A stretch of DNA of 64,000 nucleotides from the NCBI RefSeq assembly GCF_900109465.1, contig NZ_FOAZ01000007.1:1-64000 (forward strand), in the 5' to 3' direction. Below the pieces are notes generated by a model. The model worked only from the letters and a program-made list of their open reading frames with translations. It did no database searches and was not told the DNA's origin. The translations under genes and the position numbers were made by a program. The stretch is from Streptacidiphilus jiangxiensis (GTDB lineage: Bacteria; Actinomycetota; Actinomycetes; Streptomycetales; Streptomycetaceae). Shown piece after piece: positions 49,992-58,249 of the stretch. Each line of letters begins with the position of its first letter. Within the stretch, counting starts at the first letter, position 1.

Positions 49992-50294
49992 ATGCTGGAG
50001 AACCGCGCCTTGGAGATCATCATCATCGCGCTGGTGGTGCTGGTCCTGTTCGGCGCCAAGCGCCTGCCTGACTCCGCCCGCGCGCTGGGCAAGTCCCTGC
50101 GCATCCTCAAGGCCGAGACCCGAGCCCTGCGCGAGGACGACCCCACCGAGCCAGCCGCCGCTGACAGCCCCTGGTCGGACACCACCACCGCCCCGGTCCA
50201 CGCGGCCCCCTTGCCACCGGTCAGCCCCAACGGGCCTGTGTCCCACCACGCCAACGAAGAGGCCACGCCGGAGCGGCAGGCGCATACGGCCTGA
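49992..50294 (+). CDS. tatA: Twin-arginine translocase subunit TatA
   Basis: The 100-residue protein has a single N-terminal membrane helix ([20 protein letters not shown]) followed by the amphipathic helix and the [11 protein letters not shown] hinge typical of TatA/E. The C-terminal half is hydrophilic and variable, as normal. TatA forms the pore of the Tat system. GGAGG precedes the ATG. The tatC gene follows 53 bases later. It is likely an additional copy, as the housekeeping tatAC pair in streptomycetes lies elsewhere; this is inference from context. Confidence 0.88.
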   Translation: MLENRALEIIIIALVVLVLFGAKRLPDSARALGKSLRILKAETRALREDDPTEPAAADSPWSDTTTAPVHAAPLPPVSPNGPVSHHANEEATPERQAHTA

Positions 50295-50347
50295 CCCAGG
50301 GGTGAGGCAACCTGCCCCACCCGCACCGCTCACCCAACGGAGAACTG

Positions 50348-51229
50348 GTGACCACCACCGCGCCAGTCCGGCCCGACGCCCAGACGCCCGCCAATGCACC
50401 GGACGCGGTGATGCCGCTGCGCGAACACCTCGCCGAGCTGCGCTCCCGCCTGATCAAGGCCATGGTCGCTCTGTTCGTCGGCACAGGCGCCGGCTGGATC
50501 CTGCGTGACCGCATCACCAACGCCCTCACCCGGCCCGCGTGCCTGCTCCAACATGTGCACGGCGTCGGGACGCCAACCTCCGGCTGCCCCAACGGCGCCC
50601 TGGTGCTGCAGGGCGTCCTGGCCCCGCTCGGCTTCAGCTTCAAGATTGCTCTCGCGGCGGGCATGATTCTGTCCAGCCCCGTCTGGTCCTACCAGCTGTG
50701 GGCGTTCGTTGCCCCTGGCCTGTACCGGCGCGAGAAGCGCTTCGGCCTCGCGTTCGTCGCCGCCGCCGTTCCGCTGTTCCTCGCCGGCGCCGCACTCGCG
50801 TACGAGGTGTTCCCCAAGGGCCTGGACATCCTCGCGTCGTTCAACCCCAGCGCGTTCGGCTTGATGATCGAAGGCGACCAGTTCCTCGACTTCTTCCTGC
50901 GCATGGTCCTGGTCTTCGGACTCTCCTTCGAACTGCCGGTCCTGATCGTCGCCCTCAACCACATCCGCGCGATCAGCGCCGCCCGGCTGCGGCGGATGTG
51001 GCGCCCCGTCATCTTCGGGATCTTCGTCTTTTCCGCTGTCGCAGTCCCCACCGGCGACCCGCTCACCATGACCGTGCTCGCTGTCCCCATCTGCCTTCTT
51101 TTCCTCGCCTCCCTCGGCATCTGCACCCTCCACGACCAGCGCAACGCCGCCCGCAACGAGGCACTCGCAGACGACGAAGTCGCGCCACTGCCTCCACCGC
51201 GCTCCATCGAACCGGATGACACCCCGTGA
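50348..51229 (+). CDS. tatC: Twin-arginine translocase subunit TatC
   Basis: The 293-residue protein has six membrane spans and conserved TatC phrases: PLREHLAELRSRLIKA at the N-terminus, SSPVWSYQLWAFVAPGLYRREKR (the loop with the F-P/APGL element) and FGLSFELPVLI. TatC binds twin-arginine signals. The GTG start at 50348 follows GGAGA. Next to tatA and across from a Tat-signal gene, it forms a compact export module. The 40-residue C-terminal tail is hydrophilic. Confidence 0.9.
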   Translation: MTTTAPVRPDAQTPANAPDAVMPLREHLAELRSRLIKAMVALFVGTGAGWILRDRITNALTRPACLLQHVHGVGTPTSGCPNGALVLQGVLAPLGFSFKIALAAGMILSSPVWSYQLWAFVAPGLYRREKRFGLAFVAAAVPLFLAGAALAYEVFPKGLDILASFNPSAFGLMIEGDQFLDFFLRMVLVFGLSFELPVLIVALNHIRAISAARLRRMWRPVIFGIFVFSAVAVPTGDPLTMTVLAVPICLLFLASLGICTLHDQRNAARNEALADDEVAPLPPPRSIEPDDTP

Positions 51230-51367
51230 GGCTCCGAGGGCGCACCAGCGCCGGCAGGGACGGACGGCAACTCGCACCCGCAACAGGTTCGAGGCGGCTC
51301 CTCCAGCGTCCATGAAGCGGGTACCGCGAGGAGCGTCTGTAGCGAGTGTGCTTGGCAGCCTACGGGC

Positions 51368-51859
51368 ATGACTGAAGCTGAGACTTCGACTCCGCGAGAC
51401 GCGTTCGAGATGCTGATAGCGGGTAACCACCGCTTCGTCGTCCGCACCGCCGGCCACGTCATGGGCCCCGAGGTCCTCGGCAGCATTGAGTACGGTGTGA
51501 GTGTGCTGGGCTGCCCACTGGTCGTGGTCCTGGGCCACGACTCCTGCGGCGCAGTCGCCGCCGCCCGCGCCGCCGTTACCGACAGCGCGACCGCCGAGGG
51601 TTACGTGCGTGACGTGATCGAGCGCGTCACTCCCAGCATTCTGGCGTCCCGTGCCGCTGGACACACCAAGGACGCCGACTTCATAGCGGACCACGTCCGC
51701 AGCTCGGTCGACCTGTTGCTCGACCGCTCTCGCGCGCTGAGCGAAGCGGTCGCGGTCGGCCGTACCGCGGTGGTCGGCCTCACCTACCGGCTGACTGACG
51801 GGGCCGTTCAGCCGGTCACCGTTCGCGGCCTTGATACCGAGACAGACGCCGCAGCCTGA
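51368..51859 (+). CDS. Beta-carbonic anhydrase with an internal deletion
   Basis: The 163-residue protein matches beta-carbonic anhydrases from the VVRTAGHVMGPEVLGSIEYG block onward, including LGHDSCGAV with His and Cys zinc ligands. In front of this block the sequence runs directly from FEMLIAGNHRFV into VVRTAGH. The normal segment with the CSDSR motif, which carries the first zinc Cys and the catalytic Asp-Arg pair, is missing. About 50 residues are absent and the frame is preserved. The enzyme is therefore probably unable to hydrate CO2. The ATG at 51368 has no strong ribosome site. It could be a pseudoenzyme or a pseudogene in decline. Confidence 0.8.
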   Translation: MTEAETSTPRDAFEMLIAGNHRFVVRTAGHVMGPEVLGSIEYGVSVLGCPLVVVLGHDSCGAVAAARAAVTDSATAEGYVRDVIERVTPSILASRAAGHTKDADFIADHVRSSVDLLLDRSRALSEAVAVGRTAVVGLTYRLTDGAVQPVTVRGLDTETDAAA

Positions 51860-52182
51860 GGGGAGTCCGGCGTTCCCGCGGCCAGGGGACGACTTTGCAC
51901 TGCGCGTTGGCGCCGAGAACACCCTTGCGCAGTAGCGCCGGCGTCCGGACCGTTAGGGTGGTCGGGCTGTCCTCGAGTACGAGTCGCAGTCCGACAGGTA
52001 CAGGTAGGGCAGGCCGCTCAGGTTGGAGCTGGAGGCGGCCAACGGGCCGGTCCCTGGCGACCACAGGAGCGAACCACGCCCGCCCGGGACACGGCGATCC
52101 GGCCACCCCTGAAAGCGCACCGAACACCCAGCCTCGGGACGGGCACCAGGGCGCACCGCTCCGTCGTCGTGGTCCGGCGTGA
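51860..52182. other. 323-bp stretch without a gene
   Basis: No supported frame on either strand. It separates the carbonic anhydrase gene from the convergent GAF-ANTAR operon and probably contains terminators, but I saw no clear stem. Confidence 0.4.
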
Positions 52183-52920
52183 TCAGTGATGGGCTGTGCG
52201 GGGGATCTGGGCGGTGTCGAATTCGCCGTCGGCGATCCGGCGTGCCAGCACAGAGAGCTGGTGGTGGTGGGCGCGGGCGTAGGCGCGGAACGCGGCGAAC
52301 GCCTCGTCGGTGGTGACGTGCCAGCGTTCGGCGAGGATGCCCTTGACCTGTTCCAGGACGATGCGGCTGGTGAGCGCGTACTGGAGCTGGCTGCGTTCGG
52401 TCTCGCTGTGAGCCAGGGTGCGCTGCTGCAGGATCGCGATGGTGGCCACGTCCGCCAGCGCCTGAGCCAAAGCGGTGTCGGCCTCGCTCAAATCGCGGTC
52501 GATGGTCTGGAACAGGCCCAGGGCGCCGATCACCTTCCCGCGCAGCCGCATCGGGATCGCGTTGGTGGACACGAAGCCGGACTGACGGGCTTCGGGGGTG
52601 AACTGCGGCCACGCCTCGGCGACGCCGGGGTCTGTGAGGTTGATGTTGGTGCGCGGCTGGCCGCTGCGGTAGCACTCCACGCAGGGGCCCTGGTTGTTCT
52701 GCAGGGCGAAGAGTTCCAGCAGCCGGGTGTCCTCGTCGGAAGCGGCCAGCACCTGCAGCACGTCGTGCTCGTCGGCCAGCAGCACCCCGCACGCGGCCAC
52801 GTCCAGTAGTTCCACGCAGCGTTCGGACAGCCGCTGGAGGAAGTCGATCAGGTCGAAGTCATCGATCAGGGAGTCGGCGACCTCCACGAAGACCTGGGTG
52901 AGTTGCTGCTCGCGGGCCAT
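52183..52920 (-). CDS. GAF and ANTAR domain protein
   Basis: The 245-residue protein starts with a GAF sensor (FLQRLSERCVELLDVAACGV, NNQGPCVECYRSGQPRTNIN) and ends with an ANTAR RNA-binding domain (QYALTSRIVLEQVKGILAER, EAFAAFRAYARAHHH). ANTAR proteins bind paired hairpins and act as antiterminators in response to a signal sensed by GAF. It is five bases downstream of a second GAF-ANTAR gene on the same strand. The ATG at 52920 is clear. The ligand is unknown. Confidence 0.85.
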   Translation of the reverse strand: MAREQQLTQVFVEVADSLIDDFDLIDFLQRLSERCVELLDVAACGVLLADEHDVLQVLAASDEDTRLLELFALQNNQGPCVECYRSGQPRTNINLTDPGVAEAWPQFTPEARQSGFVSTNAIPMRLRGKVIGALGLFQTIDRDLSEADTALAQALADVATIAILQQRTLAHSETERSQLQYALTSRIVLEQVKGILAERWHVTTDEAFAAFRAYARAHHHQLSVLARRIADGEFDTAQIPRTAHH

Positions 52921-52925
52921 GGCGA

Positions 52926-53642
52926 TCAGTCCTTGTCTGAGACGGGCAACGGGTTTCCGTCGCCGTTGCCGTTGAGGTCCAGGCGCAGCCGCCGTGCGAC
53001 CACGTCTCGGGAGATGTCGAGGAGTGGCCGGCCGCTGCTGTACGCGTGGGCGCGCAGCCGGAGCAGGGCCTGGGGCAGGGGCAGGTCGAGCTGGACACTG
53101 ACCATTCCGGTGGCTTGGTGCACGACGGCGTGCAGGAGAGGGGCCTTGTCCTGGTCCAGGACTGTCGCGCCGAGCGCTCGCCCGGTCAGGGCGTGGGCCA
53201 GGACCTGCGCGTCACCGATCTGTGCGTCGGTCAACGGCCCAACGGTCCGGCGTACGACCGTCAGCACGCCGACACGGATTGCCCCGATCGCCATCGGGAA
53301 GCAGAACACCGCGCAGACCGCCAGGGCCCCAGACTCCGTGGTCAGTGCCGGCCAGCGCCCCGCCCGGACCTGCGCCAGGTCCGGCACCAGCACCATCGCA
53401 CCCGCGCGCACGGCATCGGGTCCGGGGCCTTCGCCGAGGGTGAACTGCAGGTCCTCGAACTGTCCGGCAGCCTCGTCGGTGCACCACACCAGCTCCGCCT
53501 GTTCGCCGCCGGTTGCCAGGGAGACCGTCAGCCCGTCCACGCCCAGGGTTTCAGCGGCCCGCACGGCGACTTCCGCCGCGGCGTCGAACCCGTCGTCGAG
53601 CTGGAGCAGACGCAGAACCTCGGCCATGCTGTCACTGATCAC
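52926..53642 (-). CDS. GAF domain protein with ANTAR-like tail
   Basis: From GTG 53642 the product is 238 residues. It contains a GAF-like fold (LGVDGLTVSLATGGEQAELV, LGEGPGPDAVRAGAMVLVPD) and a C-terminal segment HQATGMVSVQLDLPLPQALL then RLRAHAYSSGRPL, which fits ANTAR. An ATG at 53627 is an alternative start; GAGG lies at good distance from the GTG. Its stop is five bases before the next gene's ATG. The two GAF-ANTAR genes likely form one sensory unit. Confidence 0.75.
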   Translation of the reverse strand: MISDSMAEVLRLLQLDDGFDAAAEVAVRAAETLGVDGLTVSLATGGEQAELVWCTDEAAGQFEDLQFTLGEGPGPDAVRAGAMVLVPDLAQVRAGRWPALTTESGALAVCAVFCFPMAIGAIRVGVLTVVRRTVGPLTDAQIGDAQVLAHALTGRALGATVLDQDKAPLLHAVVHQATGMVSVQLDLPLPQALLRLRAHAYSSGRPLLDISRDVVARRLRLDLNGNGDGNPLPVSDKD

Positions 53643-53709
53643 GAGACGCCTCGTTCCAGACGCCCCGAGACGTGGCGGGCGGGTGTGTTGGACTGCAACG
53701 CGCAGCGAT

Positions 53710-54048
53710 TCACTGAGAGCGGGCGGTGGCAAGTGACGGGTCAGACCGACTCGTCTCACTTGGGTCGGACTCGGTGGCGGGCACAGAGGAGAGCCGGAAA
53801 AGGCTCTCTTCGTCAAGGGTCCACACGGCGGCGGCGTCGGGATGGCCATCAGGTCGCTCTTCCCAGATCCGTACCTCGACGCGGTGGGGCATCGGTTCCT
53901 GGGTGAACTGCCGACTCTGCAGTTCTGCGAGGAGGTGCTGGCGGGCCAGTTCCTTCGCGCTGACGGGCAGGTTCTCGGGCGCGCCCGGGGCGATGACGCG
54001 GGCGTCATAGCCCGCTTCCTCTGTGATGCGAAGTTCGCAGTAGTACAT
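53710..54048 (-). CDS. Hypothetical protein
   Basis: The 112-residue product begins MYYCELRITEEAGYDARVIA and has a helical ELARQHLLAELQSRQFTQEP segment and a beta strand RVEVRIWEERPDG. The last 30 residues are Ser/Thr/Asp-rich and probably disordered. AAGGAGG stands five bases before the ATG, which makes the start secure. It sits between the GAF-ANTAR pair and the STAS gene. Unknown family. Confidence 0.65.
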   Translation of the reverse strand: MYYCELRITEEAGYDARVIAPGAPENLPVSAKELARQHLLAELQSRQFTQEPMPHRVEVRIWEERPDGHPDAAAVWTLDEESLFRLSSVPATESDPSETSRSDPSLATARSQ

Positions 54049-54149
54049 CGGGGCCTCCTTCCGCGTGCCGTGCGGCTACCCGCATCCCGGCACCGTAACC
54101 GTGAAGGACTGGCTGCCCGGGGGCGTGCCTGGCTTGGTTCGTATCGGCT

Positions 54150-54554
54150 TTACGTCGGGCCTGCGCGCTGTGGCGCGAGCAGGATGGCTTCGGTTCCGGT
54201 CAGGGCCAGCAGGCGCGCCACCGCCGGGGCCGGGTGGCGCAGGTGGACAGCTGCGCCGACCTGTCGGGCGAGGTGGTGAACGTGGAGGAATGCGTTCAGG
54301 CCGCTGCAGTCGCAGAAGTCGACGTGGGTGAGATCGACATGGATGGCGCCCACACCGTCGAGCAGGCACCGCGTCAGTGCTTGCCGCACCAGTGGCGCGG
54401 ACTCCAGGTCGATGTCGCCCTTCAGGGTGATTTGCGCACTGCTTTCGCCATCGTGCCGCTCTACTGTGCAGGTCGCCGACACCGCTCGGGGCAGGTTCGG
54501 CTTGTGGCAGTGGTCGACGACCATGCGTCGAGCCACGATGTTGTCCGCGGACAT
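54150..54554 (-). CDS. STAS-domain anti-sigma factor antagonist
   Basis: The 134-residue protein has a STAS fold: SAQITLKGDIDLESAPLVRQ, then AIHVDLTHVDFCDCSGLNAF, where the Ser of DCSGL is the expected phosphorylation site of antagonists, and LRHPAPAVARLLALTGTEAI. It would bind and neutralise an anti-sigma kinase when unphosphorylated. GAGGAGATCTGG precedes the ATG. The nearby sigma factor (57369) and the decayed anti-sigma kinase (58250) make a partner-switch module plausible. Confidence 0.85.
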   Translation of the reverse strand: MSADNIVARRMVVDHCHKPNLPRAVSATCTVERHDGESSAQITLKGDIDLESAPLVRQALTRCLLDGVGAIHVDLTHVDFCDCSGLNAFLHVHHLARQVGAAVHLRHPAPAVARLLALTGTEAILLAPQRAGPT

Positions 54555-54801
54555 CCAGATCTCCTCGGGTGTCTCCTCTGTGAGACCGCCGGGGTCCGGG
54601 GCAGCCCTGCGTGGCCGGCGAAGCGGCCTGCGGCCGGGCGTCGAGGCAACCGCGTCCAGAGCGTTCGGCCGTTGGCGCCGACCCGGCAAACAGGTGTTCT
54701 GTTGCGTACTGTACGACGCGCTGCGGCCGGCTGCTACACCCTGGAGATCGCGGATGCAGCAGCGCCGAGCTGGGCCTCCAACCGGGCCGTGCCGCACCCT
54801 G

Positions 54802-55506
54802 CTATGTCGCGGAAGTAGTGGCGGTGGGGAGTCCGGCGAGCAAGATGTCCAGGCCGCGTTCGAGCTCGGAGGCACCGTCGTAGGACGCGAGGACGGAGGC
54901 GAGGCCGCGCAGGTTCGGGAACTCGTGGATGGGTAGGCGGTGCAGTCCGAGACGCAGCAGGTCGTCGGTCTCCTCGGGGTTCTCGACGATCTCCTGGAGC
55001 TCGTTCAGGATGTGTCCGTGGAGGAATCCGAACAGGGCGCGGTAGATGTGCAGGGCGTCGGCGCCACTGAACCCGGCCTGGGTGAGCAGGGCGAGGATGT
55101 CCTCAAGCGGGCGCAGGGTGCCGCGGGGGCGTAGCGCGAGCGGCGTGGCCAGCGGGCGGGTGACCAGCAGCGGTACGACGTGCGGGTGGCTGAGTGCGAT
55201 CCGGCGGAACTGGCGGGCTACTGCGCGCAGTTGGGCAACCCAGTCGGTGTCGTTCGGGTCCACGGTGAGTTCGGCCAGGACCGTCTCGGCGACGCCGTCG
55301 AGCAAGTCGGCCTTGTTCGCCGCGTGGCGGTAGAGGCTCATCGGGTCGCGACCGAGCGCGCGGGCCAGGCCACGCATGGACAGTTTGTCGATGCCCTCAC
55401 GGTCGACCATCTCCAGGGCGCAGGCCAGCATGCGCTCCCGGGTGAGCTTGCCGCCTGGATGCGGTTCGCCGTCCCGGGGGGCGGAGTCCGCTGAGGTCGC
55501 GTCCAT
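54802..55506 (-). CDS. TetR-family regulator
   Basis: The 234-residue protein has the TetR helix-turn-helix (KLTRERMLACALEMVDREGI, SMRGLARALGRDPMSLYRHA). Its C-terminal half is the ligand domain, of the TetR_C type that binds multi-ring drugs by position (RPLATPLALRPRGTLRPLED). It is divergent from the membrane protein gene at 55653, with an inverted-repeat operator between them. The ATG at 55506 has GAGAGG upstream. It likely represses that gene and itself. Confidence 0.85.
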   Translation of the reverse strand: MDATSADSAPRDGEPHPGGKLTRERMLACALEMVDREGIDKLSMRGLARALGRDPMSLYRHAANKADLLDGVAETVLAELTVDPNDTDWVAQLRAVARQFRRIALSHPHVVPLLVTRPLATPLALRPRGTLRPLEDILALLTQAGFSGADALHIYRALFGFLHGHILNELQEIVENPEETDDLLRLGLHRLPIHEFPNLRGLASVLASYDGASELERGLDILLAGLPTATTSAT

Positions 55507-55569
55507 GCCATCACCACCTCTCGCGAGGGCCAGGCCATCGGCTCGAGCTGAAGGCCCGACCACATTCCC

Positions 55570-55622
55570 GTAGACCTACGGTGTAGACACCAGTCTAGTC
55601 GAGGCGTTAACTGTAGGTCTAC
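55570..55622. promoter_or_regulatory. TetR operator pair
   Basis: gtagacctac (55570-55579) and gtaggtctac (55613-55622) are exact inverted copies; each is itself nearly palindromic. They flank a gtgtagac/gtctag pair. The site lies between the tetR start and the divergent gene at 55653, where a TetR dimer would block both promoters. Confidence 0.75.
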
Positions 55623-55652
55623 GGCGTATATCCCTTTTGGGAGGAACGCGTC

Positions 55653-56177
55653 ATGATCATTGTCCTCGGACTTGTCATTCTCGTCGCTGCGGCCGTCCTG
55701 GCCCTGGCGGGATTCTTCGGCAACACCGGTAGCGCGCACGCCGTCAACGGGGCGTTCTCGGTGTTCGGCCACCACCTGACCGGATCCACCGGCACGCTCT
55801 TCCTGTTCGGCGTCATCGTCGGCGCTGCTGGCATGTTGGGCCTCGGCTTGCTCCTGACCGGAGCCCGCCGCTCCTCCCGGCGCGGCCTGGAGGCCCGTCG
55901 CGCACTGCGGCACGCCCGGCGCGAGACGGCCGTCGCGGACAAGGACCGCGCGGTGCTCGTCGACCAGCGCGATGCTGCCCGAACCGAGGCCGCGACCGCC
56001 GACCGGGAGCGCGACGCGGCCGCAGAGCAGCGCGACGGGCTCCTTCGCACGATTCGACGTGTCGGCACCGGATCGCCGGGTACACGCACCGGCGAGCCGG
56101 AATCGGGGCGGGAACCAGGCCTCGACGAGCCCGAGTCCCGCTGGCGCCGGATGGGGCACCGTGCGGGCCGCGGTTGA
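55653..56177 (+). CDS. Small membrane protein with long charged coiled-coil
   Basis: The 174-residue product has two N-terminal membrane helices (MIIVLGLVILVAAAVLALAG, GTLFLFGVIVGAAGMLGLGL) followed by a highly charged Arg/Glu/Ala helix of about 80 residues (RRALRHARRETAVADKDRAV), which is probably a coiled coil, and a disordered tail. GGAGG stands eight bases before the ATG. It is divergent from TetR and probably controlled by it. This resembles LapA-like or stress membrane proteins; function unknown. Confidence 0.7.
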   Translation: MIIVLGLVILVAAAVLALAGFFGNTGSAHAVNGAFSVFGHHLTGSTGTLFLFGVIVGAAGMLGLGLLLTGARRSSRRGLEARRALRHARRETAVADKDRAVLVDQRDAARTEAATADRERDAAAEQRDGLLRTIRRVGTGSPGTRTGEPESGREPGLDEPESRWRRMGHRAGRG

Positions 56178-56259
56178 GCCGCAGCGCACACGCCCTACCT
56201 CGCATGGGCTTTGATGCCCGCCGGCCCACCTCATCGCACACCAGTCGAAAGGCACAGCC

Positions 56260-56433
56260 ATGAGCATTTCCAAGAAGGCCGCCCACAAGGCCGAAGCGGT
56301 CAAGGGCGGCGCCAAGAAGGCCGTCGGCCGCGCCACCGGCGACCGGGCGCTGGAGGCCGAGGGCCGCGGCGACCAGATCAAGGGTGACGCCAAGCAGGCC
56401 GGCGCCAAGGTCAAGGACGCCTTCAAGCACTGA
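56260..56433 (+). CDS. CsbD-family small stress protein
   Basis: A 57-residue protein, short enough to be overlooked. It reads MSISKKAAHKAEAVKGGAKK and continues with AVGRATGDRALEAEGRGDQI, then KGDAKQAGAKVKDAFKH (quoted in parts). This is the CsbD pattern (KG..K...GKATGD..LEAEGK), a family induced by SigB-type stress. Its ATG lies 83 bases after the membrane protein gene. No strong ribosome site; AAAGG stands about eight bases before the ATG. Confidence 0.8.
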   Translation: MSISKKAAHKAEAVKGGAKKAVGRATGDRALEAEGRGDQIKGDAKQAGAKVKDAFKH

Positions 56434-56500
56434 ACACCCTGGCGGCCCTGACACTCGCCGCCGGGCCCGGACTCGGGCCCACGACTCCAAGGAACAGCAC

Positions 56501-56848
56501 ATGAGCGACATCTGGGGCTACGGCCCCGCCTCGAAGTACAGCTCCGGCACGGACCTGACCGGCTACAAGGTCGAGGCCACCGACGGCCACGTAGGCAAGG
56601 TCGACGACGCCACCGACGAGGTCGGCTCCGCGTTCATCGTCGTCAACTGCAAGCCTTGGCTGATCGGCAAGCACGTGATGCTGCCCGCCGGCACCATCAC
56701 CGTCGTGGAGACCGACCAGGAGACCATCCACGTCAACCGCACCAAGGACGAGATCAAGAACGCTCCCGAGTACGACCCTGAGCTCCACCGGAACGACGCC
56801 AAGTACCGCACCACCCTGGGCACCTACTACGGATCCCACGGCCGCTGA
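56501..56848 (+). CDS. PRC-barrel domain protein
   Basis: The 115-residue protein has a PRC-barrel: TGYKVEATDGHVGKVDDATD, then AFIVVNCKPWLIGKHVMLPA and ITVVETDQETIHVNRTKDEI. These beta-barrels are found in stress proteins and photosynthetic proteins and bind partners through the barrel. AAGGA precedes the ATG. It is 67 bases after the CsbD gene on the same strand, so all three small genes probably form one stress unit. Confidence 0.85.
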   Translation: MSDIWGYGPASKYSSGTDLTGYKVEATDGHVGKVDDATDEVGSAFIVVNCKPWLIGKHVMLPAGTITVVETDQETIHVNRTKDEIKNAPEYDPELHRNDAKYRTTLGTYYGSHGR

Positions 56849-57039
56849 CCCACCTGCGGCGCAGCCGCCGCCCCGACGCGACGCCGGGGCACTGACCTCG
56901 CGACGAGGCCCCAGAGCAGCGCCTATGACGTCGGCCCGGGGCCGCCCGAACAATCCGGCGGGCCCCAAGGCCGGTCAGCAACGTCTGAGTCCGAAGCCGG
57001 CCTTGCGGGGCCCCCGATCCGATGAAGGAGGTGTTACTC

Positions 57040-57213
57040 ATGGTTCTCTTGATCGTTGTCCTGCTCTTGGCGCTGGTCCTGGGCGGTGCGGGCTTCGCCC
57101 TGCATGCGCTGTGGTGGATCGCGCTGGTGGTCCTGGCCCTGTGGCTGCTCGGCTTCGTCTTCCGCGGCGAGCGCGCAGGTGCCGGCGGTCGTAGCCGCTG
57201 GTACCGCTGGTAG
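57040..57213 (+). CDS. Small hydrophobic membrane protein
   Basis: The start is decided by the ribosome site: an ATG at 57022 is followed by AAGGAGG, which itself lies nine bases before the ATG at 57040. I therefore start at 57040, giving 57 residues with two membrane spans (VLLIVVLLLALVLGGAGFAL, WWIALVVLALWLLGFVF) and a basic C-terminal RGERAGAGGRSRWYRW. Similar small hydrophobic proteins are common in Streptomyces stress loci. Function unknown. Confidence 0.75.
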   Translation: MVLLIVVLLLALVLGGAGFALHALWWIALVVLALWLLGFVFRGERAGAGGRSRWYRW

Positions 57214-57230
57214 CAGCCACGTGCCCGCCC

Positions 57231-57258
57231 CGCGGGCCGCCCCAACCGGCGGCCGCGA
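57231..57258 (+). terminator. GC-rich near-palindrome between the membrane protein and sigma genes
   Basis: cgcgggccgcc and ggcggccgcg pair with one bulge around a short ccaacc loop. It may slow or stop transcription ahead of the sigma gene. Confidence 0.4.
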
Positions 57259-57368
57259 GGCGGACCGCTGCGCCGAAACCCGGAAATCAGGAAGCCCGCG
57301 CACGAAATCCGTCATCAGAGGGGACGCCGCCCGAACCAGCCGGTGAGCGGCACGTCCCGGAGGACACC

Positions 57369-58229
57369 ATGGCCCGCACCATCCTGACCGTGACCAGCCC
57401 GCGAAATCCCGTCGGACTGCCCGCCCCCGCGCAGATTCCGCGCCTGCCAACCCCCAACTGCCTCACCGTCGACGAGTCACGCGACCTGTCCCGAGTGCTC
57501 TTCCAACGGCTGTGGACGCTCCCCGAGGGCAGCGCCGACTACTCCTACGTGCGAAACACCCTGGTCGAGCTCAACCTCGCCCTGGTGCGCGCCTGCGTCT
57601 CCCACTTCCGCCATCGCAGCGAGCCGACCGACGATCTCATGCAGGTCGGCATCGTCGGCCTGATCAAGGCCATCAACCGCTTCGACCCGGGCCGCGGGGT
57701 GGAGTTCGCGACGTTCGCACTGCCCACCATCGACGGCGAACTCAAACGGTTCTTCAGGGACACCAGTTGGGCGGTGCAGGTGCCGCGGCGCCTGCAGGAG
57801 CTGCGACTGAAACTGGCTCGTAGTCACGACACTCTCCAGCAGCAGCTCGGGCACGAGCCCAGCGACCCGGAACTGGCCGCCCATCTGGGGGCCACCGTGG
57901 ACGACATCGCCGAAGCGAGGATCGCGACCAACGCCTACACCGCCGGAACGCTGGAACCCCCCATCGACGCCGAGGGGAACGACAGCCCTCTCAGTCGCCA
58001 ACTCGGTTACACCGACTACGGTCTGGAGCGGGTCGAGGCCTGTGAGGCCCTTCGACCTGCCATCGCGGCCCTCTGCGAGCGCGACCGGGCCGTTCTCTCA
58101 CTGCGCTTCACCGGGGAGCTCACCCAGGCTCAGATAGGCGCTGAGCTGGGTATTTCCCAGATGCAGGTCTCCCGCATCCTGACTCGGGTCCTCGATCGAC
58201 TGCGCGCCGTACTCCTCGCCGAACGATGA
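57369..58229 (+). CDS. SigB/SigF-family sigma factor
   Basis: The 286-residue protein has region 2 (LVRACVSHFRHRSEPTDDLM, QVGIVGLIKAINRFDPGRGV, EFATFALPTIDGELKRFFRD), region 3 (VQVPRRLQELRLKL) and region 4 (CERDRAVLSLRFTGELTQAQ, IGAELGISQMQVSRILTRVL). This is the SigB/SigF/WhiG-like stress sigma group. It should direct RNA polymerase to stress promoters. GGAGG precedes the ATG. The antisense pseudogene that follows was probably its anti-sigma kinase. The adjacent CsbD and PRC genes and the gvp operon are likely targets, though I could not pick out promoter boxes. Confidence 0.9.
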   Translation: MARTILTVTSPRNPVGLPAPAQIPRLPTPNCLTVDESRDLSRVLFQRLWTLPEGSADYSYVRNTLVELNLALVRACVSHFRHRSEPTDDLMQVGIVGLIKAINRFDPGRGVEFATFALPTIDGELKRFFRDTSWAVQVPRRLQELRLKLARSHDTLQQQLGHEPSDPELAAHLGATVDDIAEARIATNAYTAGTLEPPIDAEGNDSPLSRQLGYTDYGLERVEACEALRPAIAALCERDRAVLSLRFTGELTQAQIGAELGISQMQVSRILTRVLDRLRAVLLAER

Positions 58230-58249
58230 CACGGGCCGCCTTCTCGCCC

